This document shows, piece after piece, positions 42,325-51,945 of a stretch of DNA of 64,000 nucleotides. The DNA comes from Pseudomonadota bacterium (GTDB taxonomy: Bacteria; Pseudomonadota; Gammaproteobacteria; Steroidobacterales; Steroidobacteraceae). How positions within the stretch are numbered: position 1 is the first letter of the stretch; every line of letters begins with the position of its first letter. The stretch is taken from the NCBI GenBank assembly GCA_016713725.1, contig JADJOO010000003.1:253618-317617 (forward strand), in the 5' to 3' direction. The position numbers and the translations under genes are program-made. The notes beneath the pieces were generated by a model, which saw only the letters and a list, made by a program, of their open reading frames with translations, was not told the DNA's origin and made no database searches.

Positions 42325-43137
42325 TCATGCGCTGACAGTGATTCGCAGGACAGGAATCTGCACGCCCTGCAGGCGGAAGGTTTCGACGACGGCCGGGTTG
42401 ATCTCGCCGGCGGCGGCAACGAAATCCTGCACCGCGACCCAGGGCTTGATGGCGATTGAGATGGCGTGATCGCCGAGCGCTGCGGCGGCAACCAGCGGCA
42501 CCGGATCCTGCAGCACGCGTGGATTTAACGTGAGCACTTCCCGGACCGCGGCGACGGCAGCGTCGAGGTTGGTGCCGTACGCCACGTTTACGGCGAGGTC
42601 CAGTTGACGGATCTCGCCATAGTTGTGCAGGATCTCGCCGGCGATCTTGCGGTTGGGGACCACGACCAGCGAGAGGTCGCTGTGGCGCAGCGTCGTGCTG
42701 AAGATGGAGACCTTGCCGACGACGCCTTCCTCACCGGCGATCGAGATGTATTCGCCGACACGGAACGGCCGCGTGAAGATGATCGTAAGACCGGCCGCGA
42801 CGTTGCCCAGCACGCCCTGCAACGCGAGCGCGATGCCTGCGCCCACGATGCCGAGACCGGCGAGCAGCGGCAGCAGGTCGATCCCGAGGTTCTGCAGGGC
42901 GATCAACAGGAACAGGAACAGCACGACGATCCGGACGACCCGCAGCAACAGGTCGCGCACCGGCTGCTCGAGCGACAGGCGGCTGAGGACGCGCCCGGCT
43001 AACTTCGCGACCCAATGCATCACGAAGAAACCGGCCACCAGCACCAGCGCCGCCGCGAGCACGCGCGGACCGTATTGCACGGCCAGCTGTGTCAGGACAT
43101 CGGGGGTTTCGAGCAGCGAATCGATCGGGTTGGCCAT
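42325..43137 (-). CDS. mscS: Small-conductance mechanosensitive channel, MscS family
   Basis: MscS opens under membrane tension to release solutes on osmotic downshock. The 270-residue protein has three membrane segments (about 20-45, 65-85, 90-115); the pore helix region carries GLGIVGAGIALALQGVLGNVAAG, here split by its Gly/Ala spacing, followed by the beta domain motif FRVGEYISIAG and VVVPNRKI. The ATG at 43137 (MANPIDS) is chosen. Its stop overlaps an ATG of the downstream hydrolase gene. The rhodanese gene lies 8 bases upstream. Confidence 0.92.
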   Translation of the reverse strand: MANPIDSLLETPDVLTQLAVQYGPRVLAAALVLVAGFFVMHWVAKLAGRVLSRLSLEQPVRDLLLRVVRIVVLFLFLLIALQNLGIDLLPLLAGLGIVGAGIALALQGVLGNVAAGLTIIFTRPFRVGEYISIAGEEGVVGKVSIFSTTLRHSDLSLVVVPNRKIAGEILHNYGEIRQLDLAVNVAYGTNLDAAVAAVREVLTLNPRVLQDPVPLVAAAALGDHAISIAIKPWVAVQDFVAAAGEINPAVVETFRLQGVQIPVLRITVSA

Positions 43138-43145
43138 GTGAAATC

Positions 43146-43559
43146 CTACCGCACCTGCTTCGGTTCGATGGTTGCAACCGGCGCGCCCGATTTCTTCCAT
43201 GCGCCGAACCCGCCGTGGAGGTGGGCGACCGGCGTCAGTCCCATGTCCTGGGCGGTCTTCGCGGCAAGCGCGGAACGCCAGCCGCCGGCACAGAAGAAGA
43301 CGAAGCGGTTGCCCGAGGCGAAGAAGTCCTTGTGGTAGGGGCTTGCCGGATCGATCCAGAACTCGAGCATGCCGCGGGTCACGTTGACTGCGCCGGGCAT
43401 GCCGCCTTCGCGCCAGAGTTCGCGCGGGTCGCGCAAGTCGATGAACGTCACGTCGGGCTGGCCGAGCAGGGCGCGAGCCTCGTCGACACTCAGCGTCTCG
43501 ATTTCGGCCAGCGCCTCGTCCACCAGTTGCTTCACGCTTTTCTTCAATGCAAGCGGCAC
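43146..43559 (-). CDS. Rhodanese-like sulfurtransferase domain protein
   Basis: The 137-residue protein is a single rhodanese domain with FIDLRDPRELWREGGMPGAV and the active-site loop FFCAGGWRSALAAKT, whose cysteine carries persulfide. An N-terminal extension of about 25 residues precedes the domain. The physiological acceptor is unknown. It is 8 bases upstream of mscS on the same strand and probably cotranscribed. Confidence 0.88.
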   Translation of the reverse strand: MPLALKKSVKQLVDEALAEIETLSVDEARALLGQPDVTFIDLRDPRELWREGGMPGAVNVTRGMLEFWIDPASPYHKDFFASGNRFVFFCAGGWRSALAAKTAQDMGLTPVAHLHGGFGAWKKSGAPVATIEPKQVR

Positions 43560-43601
43560 GTTCGTCTCCTCGAGTGAAGGGCTGTTCTCGCCGTCCTGGC
43601 C

Positions 43602-45161
43602 TCAGAACCCGCAGCGTTCGAGGGCGTTCGCGACTCTCGCACGCGTGACTGCGGACTGCATCGGGAAAGCGCGGAAGAAATCGTCGCGCGTGAGCACGGG
43701 GTTACGCGATCGCACGTCGGCAGCCCACTGCGCGGCTTTCGCGTCTTCGCCGATGATGGCTTGCGTGGCCGACGCGATCATCGCAATCAGCACGTGGGCG
43801 CCCGGCGAGCGCGCAGCCCGTTCGGCCCACTCGGCGGCTGCGAGGTCCTCGCCGACGACCATGTGGGTGAAGGCTCGCGTGCCCAGCATCGCGTAATAGA
43901 GCGGATCGAGCGGGCTCAGGCGCATCGACAGGTCGACGTGCGCACGGCCCTCGAGTCCGCGGCCCGCGAGCGTCTCGGTCCAGGCCCGGGCATAGATGCC
44001 TTGCGCATAGTTCGGGCTGATCGCGGTCGCGCGCTCCAGCCAGGCCAGGCCACCCTCGAGGTCGCCCGAGAGCCAGAAGGTGCGGCCCATCGTGAAGTTC
44101 ACGAACGGGTCGAGCGGGTCGAGTTCCAGGCCGCGCTGCGCAAATCGACGTGCCAGGTCGGACTCGCCGGCAATGTCGTCCGTGTGCCGCATGAACGCCG
44201 TCTGAAAGTGCACGAACGACAGCCCGGCATGCGCGCGTGCAAACCCCGGATCCTGCGCGACGGCCTGCTGGAACAACGCCGTGGCTGCGGCATTGTCCGT
44301 GCGATTGAAGCGGTACATGTGCTGCAGCCCGAGGTGGTAGGCGGACCACGCATCGAGGTCCTCGGTCACCGTGTGACGGGCGAGGTTCGCTTCGTGCAAC
44401 GGAATGCGCAGTTCGAGCGCCGTCAGGATCCGCGCGCGGATGTCCTCGCGGATCGAGTGCACGTCGTCGACCGAGCCTGAAAACCGGTCCGCCCAGACGA
44501 CACCGTCGTTGCGCGTATCGACGAGTTCGACGGTGACGACGAGGTTCGGGCCCGCGACGTCAACGGTGCCGGACAGGCAATACCGCACCCCGAGCACGCG
44601 ACCGATTTCGCGCATGTCGGCGTCCTCGGTGCGCAGGCGAAACGACGAGCCGCGCGCCGTGACGAACAGCCAGCGCAGGCGCGACAGCTCCATGATCAGT
44701 TCGTGGGGCAGGGCGTCGGCAATGGCCGCGTATGGCCCGGCATCACCGATGAGGCGAAACGGCAGCACGGCGATCGACGGTCGCGCCGACTGTGCCCCGT
44801 GCGATCCTGCGTGCGACTCGAGCGGCGGCGGCTCGGCGAGCTGTATCGCGCGCGCGACCCTCACGTCGGCGACGAAACGGAAGCCCTGGCCATGGATCGT
44901 CCGGATGAACCGTTGTGACTGGCCGTCGTCACCGAGCGCCTGCCGTGCCGACTTGATGCGGCTCGCCAGTGCGGCGTCGGACACGACACGTCCGTCCCAT
45001 ACCTTGTCGAGGATTTCGTCCCGCGAGACCAGTCGCTCGCGGTTCTCGACCAGCAGGGTGAGCAAGGCAAAGACCTGGGGCTCGACTGGACGAGGTGCGC
45101 CGCTTTCGCGCAGCTCGGCCCTGGCCGTGTCGAGCTCGAACGCTTCAAACCGGTAGAGCAT
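43602..45161 (-). CDS. CadC-like winged-helix regulator with TolB-type and TPR domains
   Basis: The 519-residue protein has an OmpR/CadC-type winged-helix DNA-binding domain at the N-terminus (about 1-100, with RLVSRDEILDKVWDGRVVSD and FIRTIHGQGFRFV), then an adenylate-cyclase-associated TolB-like domain (SIAVLPFRLIGD, GVRYCLSGTVDVAG), then tetratricopeptide repeats (about 270-500). No membrane segment follows the DNA-binding domain, so it is cytoplasmic. The signal is unknown. It faces the cupin-tautomerase pair across a 154-base spacer, which it may control. Confidence 0.85.
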   Translation of the reverse strand: MLYRFEAFELDTARAELRESGAPRPVEPQVFALLTLLVENRERLVSRDEILDKVWDGRVVSDAALASRIKSARQALGDDGQSQRFIRTIHGQGFRFVADVRVARAIQLAEPPPLESHAGSHGAQSARPSIAVLPFRLIGDAGPYAAIADALPHELIMELSRLRWLFVTARGSSFRLRTEDADMREIGRVLGVRYCLSGTVDVAGPNLVVTVELVDTRNDGVVWADRFSGSVDDVHSIREDIRARILTALELRIPLHEANLARHTVTEDLDAWSAYHLGLQHMYRFNRTDNAAATALFQQAVAQDPGFARAHAGLSFVHFQTAFMRHTDDIAGESDLARRFAQRGLELDPLDPFVNFTMGRTFWLSGDLEGGLAWLERATAISPNYAQGIYARAWTETLAGRGLEGRAHVDLSMRLSPLDPLYYAMLGTRAFTHMVVGEDLAAAEWAERAARSPGAHVLIAMIASATQAIIGEDAKAAQWAADVRSRNPVLTRDDFFRAFPMQSAVTRARVANALERCGF

Positions 45162-45315
45162 GGGCCCGAGGATACCGCCGGCCGGTGCGCTCGCCCAGAA
45201 ATCCGGTTGGCGACCCGGTCACGAACCTCCATGAAATCTCCATGCCCTCTGCAAGCTTTGGCAAGCGCGAGCTGCCAGCATTTGCCTGCACGCCGCGAGA
45301 CCAAGGAGTACCAGC

Positions 45316-45795
45316 ATGATCCGGCCCATCCACAACCTGACCCTGTCCGCCATCCTGTTCGCTGCCCTGGGTGCGTCCGCCGCACTGAACGCCGAAACGC
45401 CGGTGGCCCCTGGGGTGGACCGCCCGCTGGCCCTCTCCGAGACAGCCGCCGACCTGCAATGGGGGGATTGCCCGGCCATCTTCCCGCCTGGATGCCAGAT
45501 TGCGGTGCTGCACGGCAATCCGGCCGAGCCGGGTGCCGACGTGTTCCTGCGTGTGCCGTCGGGCTATACGATTCCGGCGCACTCGCACACGTCGGCCGAA
45601 CGCATGGTGCTCGTCTCCGGCCAACTCGACGTGACCTACGCCGGTCACCCGACCGCGAGCCTGAAGCGCGGTGATTACGCGTATGGGCCGGCCCAGCTGC
45701 CGCACACGGCTCGCTGCACCGGCGCCGAGGCCTGCACGTTGTTCATCGCATTCAATGGCGCGGTGGACGCGCTGCCATTCGCTGGAACGATTTAA
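45316..45795 (+). CDS. Secreted cupin-domain protein
   Basis: The 159-residue protein has a signal peptide (LTLSAILFAALGASAALNA) and one cupin barrel with the metal-binding PAHSHTSAERMVLVSG motif and GDYAYGPAQLPH. Four cysteines could form periplasmic disulfides. Substrate is unknown. It is 24 bases before a 4-oxalocrotonate-tautomerase-like gene and divergent from a CadC-like regulator, suggesting a small inducible unit. Confidence 0.83.
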   Translation: MIRPIHNLTLSAILFAALGASAALNAETPVAPGVDRPLALSETAADLQWGDCPAIFPPGCQIAVLHGNPAEPGADVFLRVPSGYTIPAHSHTSAERMVLVSGQLDVTYAGHPTASLKRGDYAYGPAQLPHTARCTGAEACTLFIAFNGAVDALPFAGTI

Positions 45796-45819
45796 CCAAC
45801 CATCGCAAGGATAAACGAC

Positions 45820-46044
45820 ATGCCCCTCGTCACCATCGACGTCATCACGGACGTGTTCACCCCGCAGCAGAAGGCCGACATGATCGCCAAGGTCACCGCG
45901 GCGATGATCGAAGTCGAAGGCGAAAGGATGCGTGGGGTCACCACGGTCCGTATCAACGAATTCAAGAGCGGTGACTGGGCCATCGGCGGCCAGGCGCTCA
46001 AGACCTCGGACGTGAAGGCGCTTGCCGAAGGCAAGGCTGCGTAG
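45820..46044 (+). CDS. 4-oxalocrotonate tautomerase family protein
   Basis: The 74-residue protein starts [13 protein letters not shown]; after removal of Met the N-terminal proline is the general base in this family. The pattern [19 protein letters not shown] fits the single beta-alpha-beta unit of the tautomerase superfamily. It follows the cupin gene by 24 bases. The substrate may be a small keto-enol compound, but no catechol meta-cleavage genes are near. Confidence 0.85.
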   Translation: MPLVTIDVITDVFTPQQKADMIAKVTAAMIEVEGERMRGVTTVRINEFKSGDWAIGGQALKTSDVKALAEGKAA

Positions 46045-46121
46045 CTGGCTTTGCTCCCGTTCTGAGCCTTCCGCAAAACTTCACTTGACCCCGTGCGGCG
46101 CGCCCCGCTCAATGTGGGGCG

Positions 46122-47111
46122 ATGCTACACCCGCCAGAGTTCAAGTCCCTCCATGCCACGTTTTCGACGAGCCTGACCGCGACGCTCGGCACGCCGCGGT
46201 TGCTCCGCTACGACCATGGCGCCCATCCGCTGGAGGACCTGCCTGGCCACGTGCGGGCTGCCTCGTCGCTCCGCCGCCAGGGCAGTCGACTGGTGATCCT
46301 GCAGGACGACGTCAGCGCGCTTGCCGTGCTCGATCCATCGACGGGATCGACGCACCCGATCCTGTTGCCGTCCGGGCCGGACGGCGCGCGAGTCTTCGAC
46401 GATGCGCGCGGCAACAAGAAATTCAAGATGGATCTCGAGGCCTGCGTCGTGCTGCCGGATGGCCGGCTCGTGGCGTTCGGGTCGGGTTCGAGCCCGCAGC
46501 GCGAAAAGATCGTGACGATCGCGTCCGGGAAGGGCGCGATAGCGCAGCAACTGTCGGGCAGTGATTTCTACGCCAGCCTGCGCATCCACACGGCTGCGCA
46601 CGGCACCCGCCTGAACATCGAAGGAGCGGTGGTGCACGGCGATTGGCTGCGACTGTTGCAGCGAGGCAATGGCAAGCGTGGCGGCGATTCGTGGAACGCG
46701 ATCCTCGACATTCCGCTCGACAAGTTCGTGGGCTGGCTCGACAGCCGCAAATCAGTCCCGCCGGTACGGCGCATTTTCGAGATCGATCTCGGCAACGTCG
46801 CGGGGGTTGCCTGCGGTTTCACCGACGCTGCGGTGGCCGACGACGGACGCGTCGCCTTTCTCGCCTGCGCCGAAGACACCGAGGATGCGCTCGACGACGG
46901 GCCGGTGCTCGGCTGCCGGTTCGGCTGGCTCGCGGCGGATAACCAGGCCGTGGTCATGACGACCATCGTCGACAGCGACGGCCAGCCGACCCGCCTCAAA
47001 CTGGAAGGCATCGAAACCCGCATCGACGGCGGGTCCGTGTTCGACGTCGTCGCCGACATGGATCGCGGCGACGAGCCGGCACGGATCGCGGAGCTCATCG
47101 TCCGCGACTGA
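46122..47111 (+). CDS. Uncharacterised beta-propeller-like protein (DUF6929-like)
   Basis: The 329-residue protein has repeated beta-rich blades with SLRRQGSRLVILQDDVSALA, KMDLEACVVLPDGRLVAFGS and LNIEGAVVHGDWLRLLQRG. I recall this pattern from uncharacterised proteobacterial proteins; the DUF6929 assignment is from memory and not certain. There is no signal peptide. It is convergent with the M28 peptidase gene, ending 5 bases before it. Function unknown. Confidence 0.72.
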   Translation: MLHPPEFKSLHATFSTSLTATLGTPRLLRYDHGAHPLEDLPGHVRAASSLRRQGSRLVILQDDVSALAVLDPSTGSTHPILLPSGPDGARVFDDARGNKKFKMDLEACVVLPDGRLVAFGSGSSPQREKIVTIASGKGAIAQQLSGSDFYASLRIHTAAHGTRLNIEGAVVHGDWLRLLQRGNGKRGGDSWNAILDIPLDKFVGWLDSRKSVPPVRRIFEIDLGNVAGVACGFTDAAVADDGRVAFLACAEDTEDALDDGPVLGCRFGWLAADNQAVVMTTIVDSDGQPTRLKLEGIETRIDGGSVFDVVADMDRGDEPARIAELIVRD

Positions 47112-47116
47112 GAAGG

Positions 47117-48793
47117 CTACTTCCGGCTCCCGTCCCGGATCGCGCGAAACTCGCTGTCCGCGCGCCAGTTCGGCCACCGCGAAGAATTCGCGATGCCCAG
47201 TCCCACGTCGTAGTACAGCTGCAGGTCCTGCAGCGTGCCGCTCACGTCCCAGTCCGGCGAATACTCGTCCGATACCTGGTGGTAGCGCTTCGCCGTGTAT
47301 TCCGCGAGCCACTTCTTGCCGTAGTCCGCGCCCAGCGTCGGGCTGTCGATGCCGGCCTTGGTGTACAGCATCGGCACGCCGGCCTTCGCCAGGTTGAAGT
47401 GATCGGAACGGTAGTAGAAGCCCTTCTCGGGCGACGGCTCCTGCACCGGCACGCGTCCCTGTCTTGCAGCGGCCGTGCGCAAGGCATCCTCGAGTTCGGA
47501 TTTGCCAAACCCGATCACGGTGATGTCGCGCGTCTTGCCTACGCTGTAGAGGTTGTCCATGTTCAACCCGCCGGCCATCTGCGCGACGGGGATGGGCGGA
47601 TGCGCAGCAAAATACTCGCTGCCGAGCAGGCCCGACTCCTCGGCCGTGACGGCGACGAACATCACCGAGCGTTCCGGTGCCGGCTTCGTCGCGGCAAACG
47701 CGCGACCGAGCTCGATCAGCGCCGAGACACCCGTGGCGTTGTCCTGCGCGCCGTTGAAGATCGCGTCTTCGCCGGGCTTGGCGTTCGCGGTCTTGCCAAG
47801 GTGGTCCCAATGCGCGGTGTACACGAACGCCTCGTCGGGACGCTTGCTGCCCGGCACCTTGCCCACCACGTTGTAGGAGACCGTGTTGCGGACGTCGTTG
47901 CGCACGGCCATGCTCGCCGTGAGGCCCGTCGCTTGACCCTTGAAGCCGCGGACCGACGACGCCTTTTTCAGCGCGCCGAAGTCCATGCCAGCCGCCGACA
48001 ACACGCGTGACGCAGCGTCTTCCGTGATCCAGCCTTCGAGTGCAAGGCGCCTGGCTTCGTAGTCGTCGATGCGCAGGTCGAACTGCGGCTTGGTCGCGCT
48101 ATTGCGCGGCACGTCCCACGGATAGCCTGCGGCCTTGGTCTCGTGGATCACCAGCAAGCCGGCCGCCCCGCGACGCACGGCCTCGGCGAACTTGTAGTCC
48201 CAGCGACCGTAGTACGTCATTGCGTTGCCGTTAAAGAGCTTCGGGTCCTGCGTGGCGAAGCCGGGATCGTTGACCAGCGCGAGCACCAGCTTGCCGCGCA
48301 CGTCGAGGCCGGCGTAATCGTCCCAGCCGTACTCCGGCGCTGCGATGCCGTAACCCGCGTACACGACTTCCGTGTTCGCGATGCTCGTCGATGGCACGGG
48401 ACGCTTGGTCCACACCACGACGTCGTCCGGGCTGCGCAGTTCGAGCGACTTGCCGCCGGCTCCAGCGAGCCGCATTGCAGCATCTGCGTGCGGCATGATC
48501 TCCACGACCGGCACGGGTTGCAGGTAGCTGTCGCCTGCGCCCGGTTTCAGGCCGGCTGCCCGGAACTGTTGTTCGAGGTAGGCGAGGGTTTTCTGCTCGC
48601 CTGCGGTGCCGGGCGCACGCCCCTCGAAGGCATCCGACGACAGCACTTCGATGTGCTTGCGGTAGGCCGCTTCGGGGAAGGCGGGGGCCTGCGCATGTGC
48701 TGCCGTGCTGGCTGCCAGCAATGCCGTTGCGAGCAGCGCCTGGACTTGCTGCTGCCGCTGCGGTGAGCAAAGGCGGGGGCGAGGAACTGTCAT
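47117..48793 (-). CDS. Secreted M28 family aminopeptidase with PA domain
   Basis: The protein of about 558 residues has a signal peptide (LLATALLAASTAAHAQA), a protease-associated domain insert (about 130-260) and an M28 zinc peptidase core. Visible ligands are TAHWDHLG, GAQDNATG, the Glu pair in TAEESGLLG, LNMDNLYS and YHQVSDEYSP. M28 enzymes remove N-terminal amino acids; this one would work in the periplasm or outside. The ATG at 48793 (MTVPRPR) is preferred to one at 48802. Confidence 0.9.
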   Translation of the reverse strand: MTVPRPRLCSPQRQQQVQALLATALLAASTAAHAQAPAFPEAAYRKHIEVLSSDAFEGRAPGTAGEQKTLAYLEQQFRAAGLKPGAGDSYLQPVPVVEIMPHADAAMRLAGAGGKSLELRSPDDVVVWTKRPVPSTSIANTEVVYAGYGIAAPEYGWDDYAGLDVRGKLVLALVNDPGFATQDPKLFNGNAMTYYGRWDYKFAEAVRRGAAGLLVIHETKAAGYPWDVPRNSATKPQFDLRIDDYEARRLALEGWITEDAASRVLSAAGMDFGALKKASSVRGFKGQATGLTASMAVRNDVRNTVSYNVVGKVPGSKRPDEAFVYTAHWDHLGKTANAKPGEDAIFNGAQDNATGVSALIELGRAFAATKPAPERSVMFVAVTAEESGLLGSEYFAAHPPIPVAQMAGGLNMDNLYSVGKTRDITVIGFGKSELEDALRTAAARQGRVPVQEPSPEKGFYYRSDHFNLAKAGVPMLYTKAGIDSPTLGADYGKKWLAEYTAKRYHQVSDEYSPDWDVSGTLQDLQLYYDVGLGIANSSRWPNWRADSEFRAIRDGSRK

Positions 48794-48914
48794 GATGCGC
48801 ATGGTACGAGCCTAGCGGCTGTCGCCGGATCTGTCAGGATTTCGTTGGCGCGTGGGACGAGATGGCGACCCAGGGCGCACGGTTCGTCTAGACTCCGTGG
48901 CCACGGGAGGAGCC

Positions 48915-50603
48915 TTGAACGAACCGACGCCATACGTGTCCTCTTGCCCCTGGCGATCGTCATCGATCCTGCTGATCGCTCTCGTGCTGGCGAGCTGCGG
49001 CGGCGGAGGCGGTGGTGGTTCCGGCGGCGAGCCTCCACCTCCGCCTCCGCCACCCCCGCCACCGCAGGAGCCGCCGGTCTTCACGACGGCTACCGCAGTC
49101 CGGGTGACTGGGCCAACTCCCTTCAGTGCCAACTGCCTGGTCGTGCCGGCGGGCGCGACCGCGTATGCGAATGCGGAAGTTGAATCGCATCTCGCTATGG
49201 ATCCCTCCAATCCGAACCACCTTGTCGCCGCGTGGCAGCAGGACCGCTTGTCGGACGGTGGCGCACGCGGCCTGGCAACTTCGGTTTCGGTCGACGGCGG
49301 TGCCACCTGGAGCACGCCCCAGGCTTCGCCGTTCACGCAGTGTGCGGGCGGCGTGTTTGCCCGCGCGTCCGATCCGTGGGTTGCCGTCAGCAGTTCCACC
49401 GCCCTGCAGATCGGCATTGCCTTCACCGGCACGGCGCTCGCGGTCGGTGCACGCAGTGCAGTGCTGGTGAGTCGCTCCACTGATGGCGGTGCCTCCTGGG
49501 GTCCGGCAATTTCCCTCATCGATGACGACGGCACGCGGTTCTTCAACGACAAGGAAAGCCTCACCATCGATTCGACGGACTCGAGCCACGTGTACGCCGT
49601 CTGGGATCGTCTCGACCCGAGCGAGCGCGGCGTCACGCTGCTCGCGCGTTCGACGGACGGCGGCGTGAACTGGTCGCCGCCGGTGCCGGTCTACGACCCG
49701 GGCGCAGGACGACAGACCATCGGGAACGTGGCAGTGACGACGCCGGATGGCGCGGTGCACGTCTTCTTCACCGAGCTGGGCCCCGCGGCTGGCAACCCCG
49801 CGGTCATCGAAGGCAACCTCGCCGTCATCCGGTCGACCGACAAGGGCGTTACCTGGTCGGCGCCGACGCGCATCGCGCAGCTGCTTGCAGTCGGAACGCG
49901 CGTCCCGTTGCAGACGTCGATCACGGTGCGGGCCGGTGAAGTCCTGGGTGCCTTCGCGGCCAGCCCTGCCGACGGCACGCTGTACGCGGCCTGGCAGGAC
50001 TCGCGCTTCACGGGTGGGGCGCACGACGTGATCGTGCTCGCGCGCTCGACCGACGGCGGCAGCACCTGGAGCGCGCCGGTCCGCGTCAGTGCCAACGTCG
50101 CAGTTCCCGCGTTCACCCCGACACTCGCCGTCCTGCCGAGCGGCCTGGTCGGCGTGACCTATTACGATTTTCGCCAGGCCGGCACGCCGACCTTCCAACC
50201 CACCGATTTCTGGCTGGCCGTATCCCGCGACGGCACGGCCTGGCGCGAGACGCGACTCGCCGGCAACTTCGACCTGCTCGACGCCCCGAACGCCAACGGC
50301 CTGTTCGTCGGCGACTACCAGGGATTGACCGGGGACGGGTCGACCTTCGTTGCCTCGTATGCCCGCACCAACACGGGTGATAACGCGAACCGCACTGACG
50401 TGTTTGCGGATCGGGTCGACGGCGATGCGATCGCAACGAGCAGCATGGTGGCCGGCAGTGCCGCGCAGAAGACCGCGGTGCCGGCGTGGACCAGGAGCGC
50501 GGGTGAGCGGGTGGCCGATCACCTGGCCACGATACGTGAGCGTCGCAGCGCGAAATGGCGCGCGTGGCGTGAGACTCAGCCGCAGCCGTCACCGCAGCAG
50601 TGA
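48915..50603 (+). CDS. Surface lipoprotein with sialidase-type BNR/Asp-box propeller
   Basis: The N-terminus has a lipobox (LIALVLASC), then a Gly run and a polyproline tether, followed by a beta-propeller (about 90-530) with five Asp-box motifs, such as VDGGATWST, STDGGASWG, STDGGVNWS, STDKGVTWS and STDGGSTWS. This fold occurs in sialidases and other exo-acting glycosidases, but the catalytic Arg triad and Tyr/Glu pair cannot be confirmed, so activity is open. The start is TTG 48915 after GGGAGGAG, or GTG 48936, which gives a shorter signal. Confidence 0.8.
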   Translation: MNEPTPYVSSCPWRSSSILLIALVLASCGGGGGGGSGGEPPPPPPPPPPPQEPPVFTTATAVRVTGPTPFSANCLVVPAGATAYANAEVESHLAMDPSNPNHLVAAWQQDRLSDGGARGLATSVSVDGGATWSTPQASPFTQCAGGVFARASDPWVAVSSSTALQIGIAFTGTALAVGARSAVLVSRSTDGGASWGPAISLIDDDGTRFFNDKESLTIDSTDSSHVYAVWDRLDPSERGVTLLARSTDGGVNWSPPVPVYDPGAGRQTIGNVAVTTPDGAVHVFFTELGPAAGNPAVIEGNLAVIRSTDKGVTWSAPTRIAQLLAVGTRVPLQTSITVRAGEVLGAFAASPADGTLYAAWQDSRFTGGAHDVIVLARSTDGGSTWSAPVRVSANVAVPAFTPTLAVLPSGLVGVTYYDFRQAGTPTFQPTDFWLAVSRDGTAWRETRLAGNFDLLDAPNANGLFVGDYQGLTGDGSTFVASYARTNTGDNANRTDVFADRVDGDAIATSSMVAGSAAQKTAVPAWTRSAGERVADHLATIRERRSAKWRAWRETQPQPSPQQ

Positions 50604-50628
50604 TTGCTGTGCGGGGGATAAAAGTCTG

Positions 50629-51945
50629 ATGAGTAAACGTACGACGACTTCTTGCCTGGTGCTGGCGTGCCTGGCCCTTGCCGGGCCCGCCCAGGCCGGC
50701 CCTGCGCCCGAGACGCTGGCCCCATCTGCCACCGGCGCCGCCACGCTCCGCTGCGGCGCCCTGATCGACGGCAAGTCGGCGACACCGAAGCGCGACGTGG
50801 CGATCCGCATCGAGAAAGGCCGCATCGTGTCCGTAGGCGCGTTCGCTCCGAATGCAGCGGGCACGGTGATCGACCGCTCGCAGGACACCTGCCTGCCGGG
50901 CCTCATCGACGCGCACGCCCACGTGCTGATCAAGACCGACGACTACCAGGTCGACCACCTGCGGCGTTCGTCCGGCTACAAGGCCCTGCGCGGCCTGAAC
51001 GTGGTGCAGGAAATGCTGCGATCCGGGTGGACGACGGTCCGCATCCTCGGCGACGCCGACGTGGCCTACGCGCATCTCGACGTGCGCACCGCGATCCAGG
51101 AGGGCCTGTTCACCGGTCCCCGGCTGACCGGCGCGGGACACTACTTCTCGATCACCGGCGGCGGGGGCGACCTGAACTTTCTCGGCCCCGAGCACCAGGT
51201 GGTGGCGGACGGTCTCGTCGTCGACGGCGTGGATGCGGTGCGCAAGGCGGTCCGCGAGGAGATCAAGCACGGCAGCGACTGGATCAAGGTGCTGGCGAGC
51301 GGCGCGATGATGTCGGCCGGCAACGATCCCAACCGCGCGCACTTCAGTCCCGACGAACTGGCAGCGATCGTCGATGAAGCGTCGCGCCTCGGCGTGCCGG
51401 TCGCGGCACATGCGCATTCGGCGGCGGGCATCAAGGCATCGGTCCTGGCCGGTGCGCGCACCATCGAGCACGGCACGTTCATGGACGACGAAAGCATCAA
51501 GCTTATGAAGGAGAAGGGCGTCTACCTCGTGCCGACACTCTACGTCGGCGACTACTACCTCAACGAGCAGCCAGGCAGCGAAGCGCAAGCCAAGATGAAC
51601 GAACTGACGCGCAAGTACCGCGCGCAGCACATCGCGGCCGTCGGCAGAGCGATCAAGGCGGGCGTGAACGTCACCGTCGGCACGGACTACGTCGGTTTCC
51701 CCGTCAAACAGGGAGTGCGCGAGCTCGGATTGCTGGTCGAGGCGGGCATGACACCGATGCAGGCGATCCAGGCCGCCACGCGCGTGAACGCGGAACTGCT
51801 CGGCTGGCAGGACCACGTCGGTACCGTCGAGGCAGGCAGGCTCGCCGACATCATCGCGGTGCCTGGCGATCCGTTGCAGAATCTCGCCGTGCTGGAGAAG
51901 GTGTCGTTCGTGATGCTCGGCGGACGAGAGGTCTCGAAGCCATGA
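50629..51945 (+). CDS. Secreted metal-dependent amidohydrolase
   Basis: The 438-residue protein has a signal peptide (CLVLACLALAGPAQA) and an amidohydrolase TIM barrel: GLIDAHAHV (HxH), the lysine of WIKVLASGA that is usually carbamylated, AHAHSAAG, IEHGTF and the aspartate of GTDYVG. It resembles the Xaa-Pro dipeptidase/imidazolonepropionase-like group that hydrolyses dipeptides or N-acyl amino acids. The ATG at 50629 is chosen for the signal peptide. Its stop overlaps the start of the Rieske-flavodoxin gene (ATGA). Confidence 0.88.
   Translation: MSKRTTTSCLVLACLALAGPAQAGPAPETLAPSATGAATLRCGALIDGKSATPKRDVAIRIEKGRIVSVGAFAPNAAGTVIDRSQDTCLPGLIDAHAHVLIKTDDYQVDHLRRSSGYKALRGLNVVQEMLRSGWTTVRILGDADVAYAHLDVRTAIQEGLFTGPRLTGAGHYFSITGGGGDLNFLGPEHQVVADGLVVDGVDAVRKAVREEIKHGSDWIKVLASGAMMSAGNDPNRAHFSPDELAAIVDEASRLGVPVAAHAHSAAGIKASVLAGARTIEHGTFMDDESIKLMKEKGVYLVPTLYVGDYYLNEQPGSEAQAKMNELTRKYRAQHIAAVGRAIKAGVNVTVGTDYVGFPVKQGVRELGLLVEAGMTPMQAIQAATRVNAELLGWQDHVGTVEAGRLADIIAVPGDPLQNLAVLEKVSFVMLGGREVSKP

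Noticed and set aside
48991..49075. Gly-run and Pro-run in the lipoprotein as a possible repeat element
   Set aside because: It is the low-complexity tether of a lipoprotein and stays in frame with the rest of the gene.
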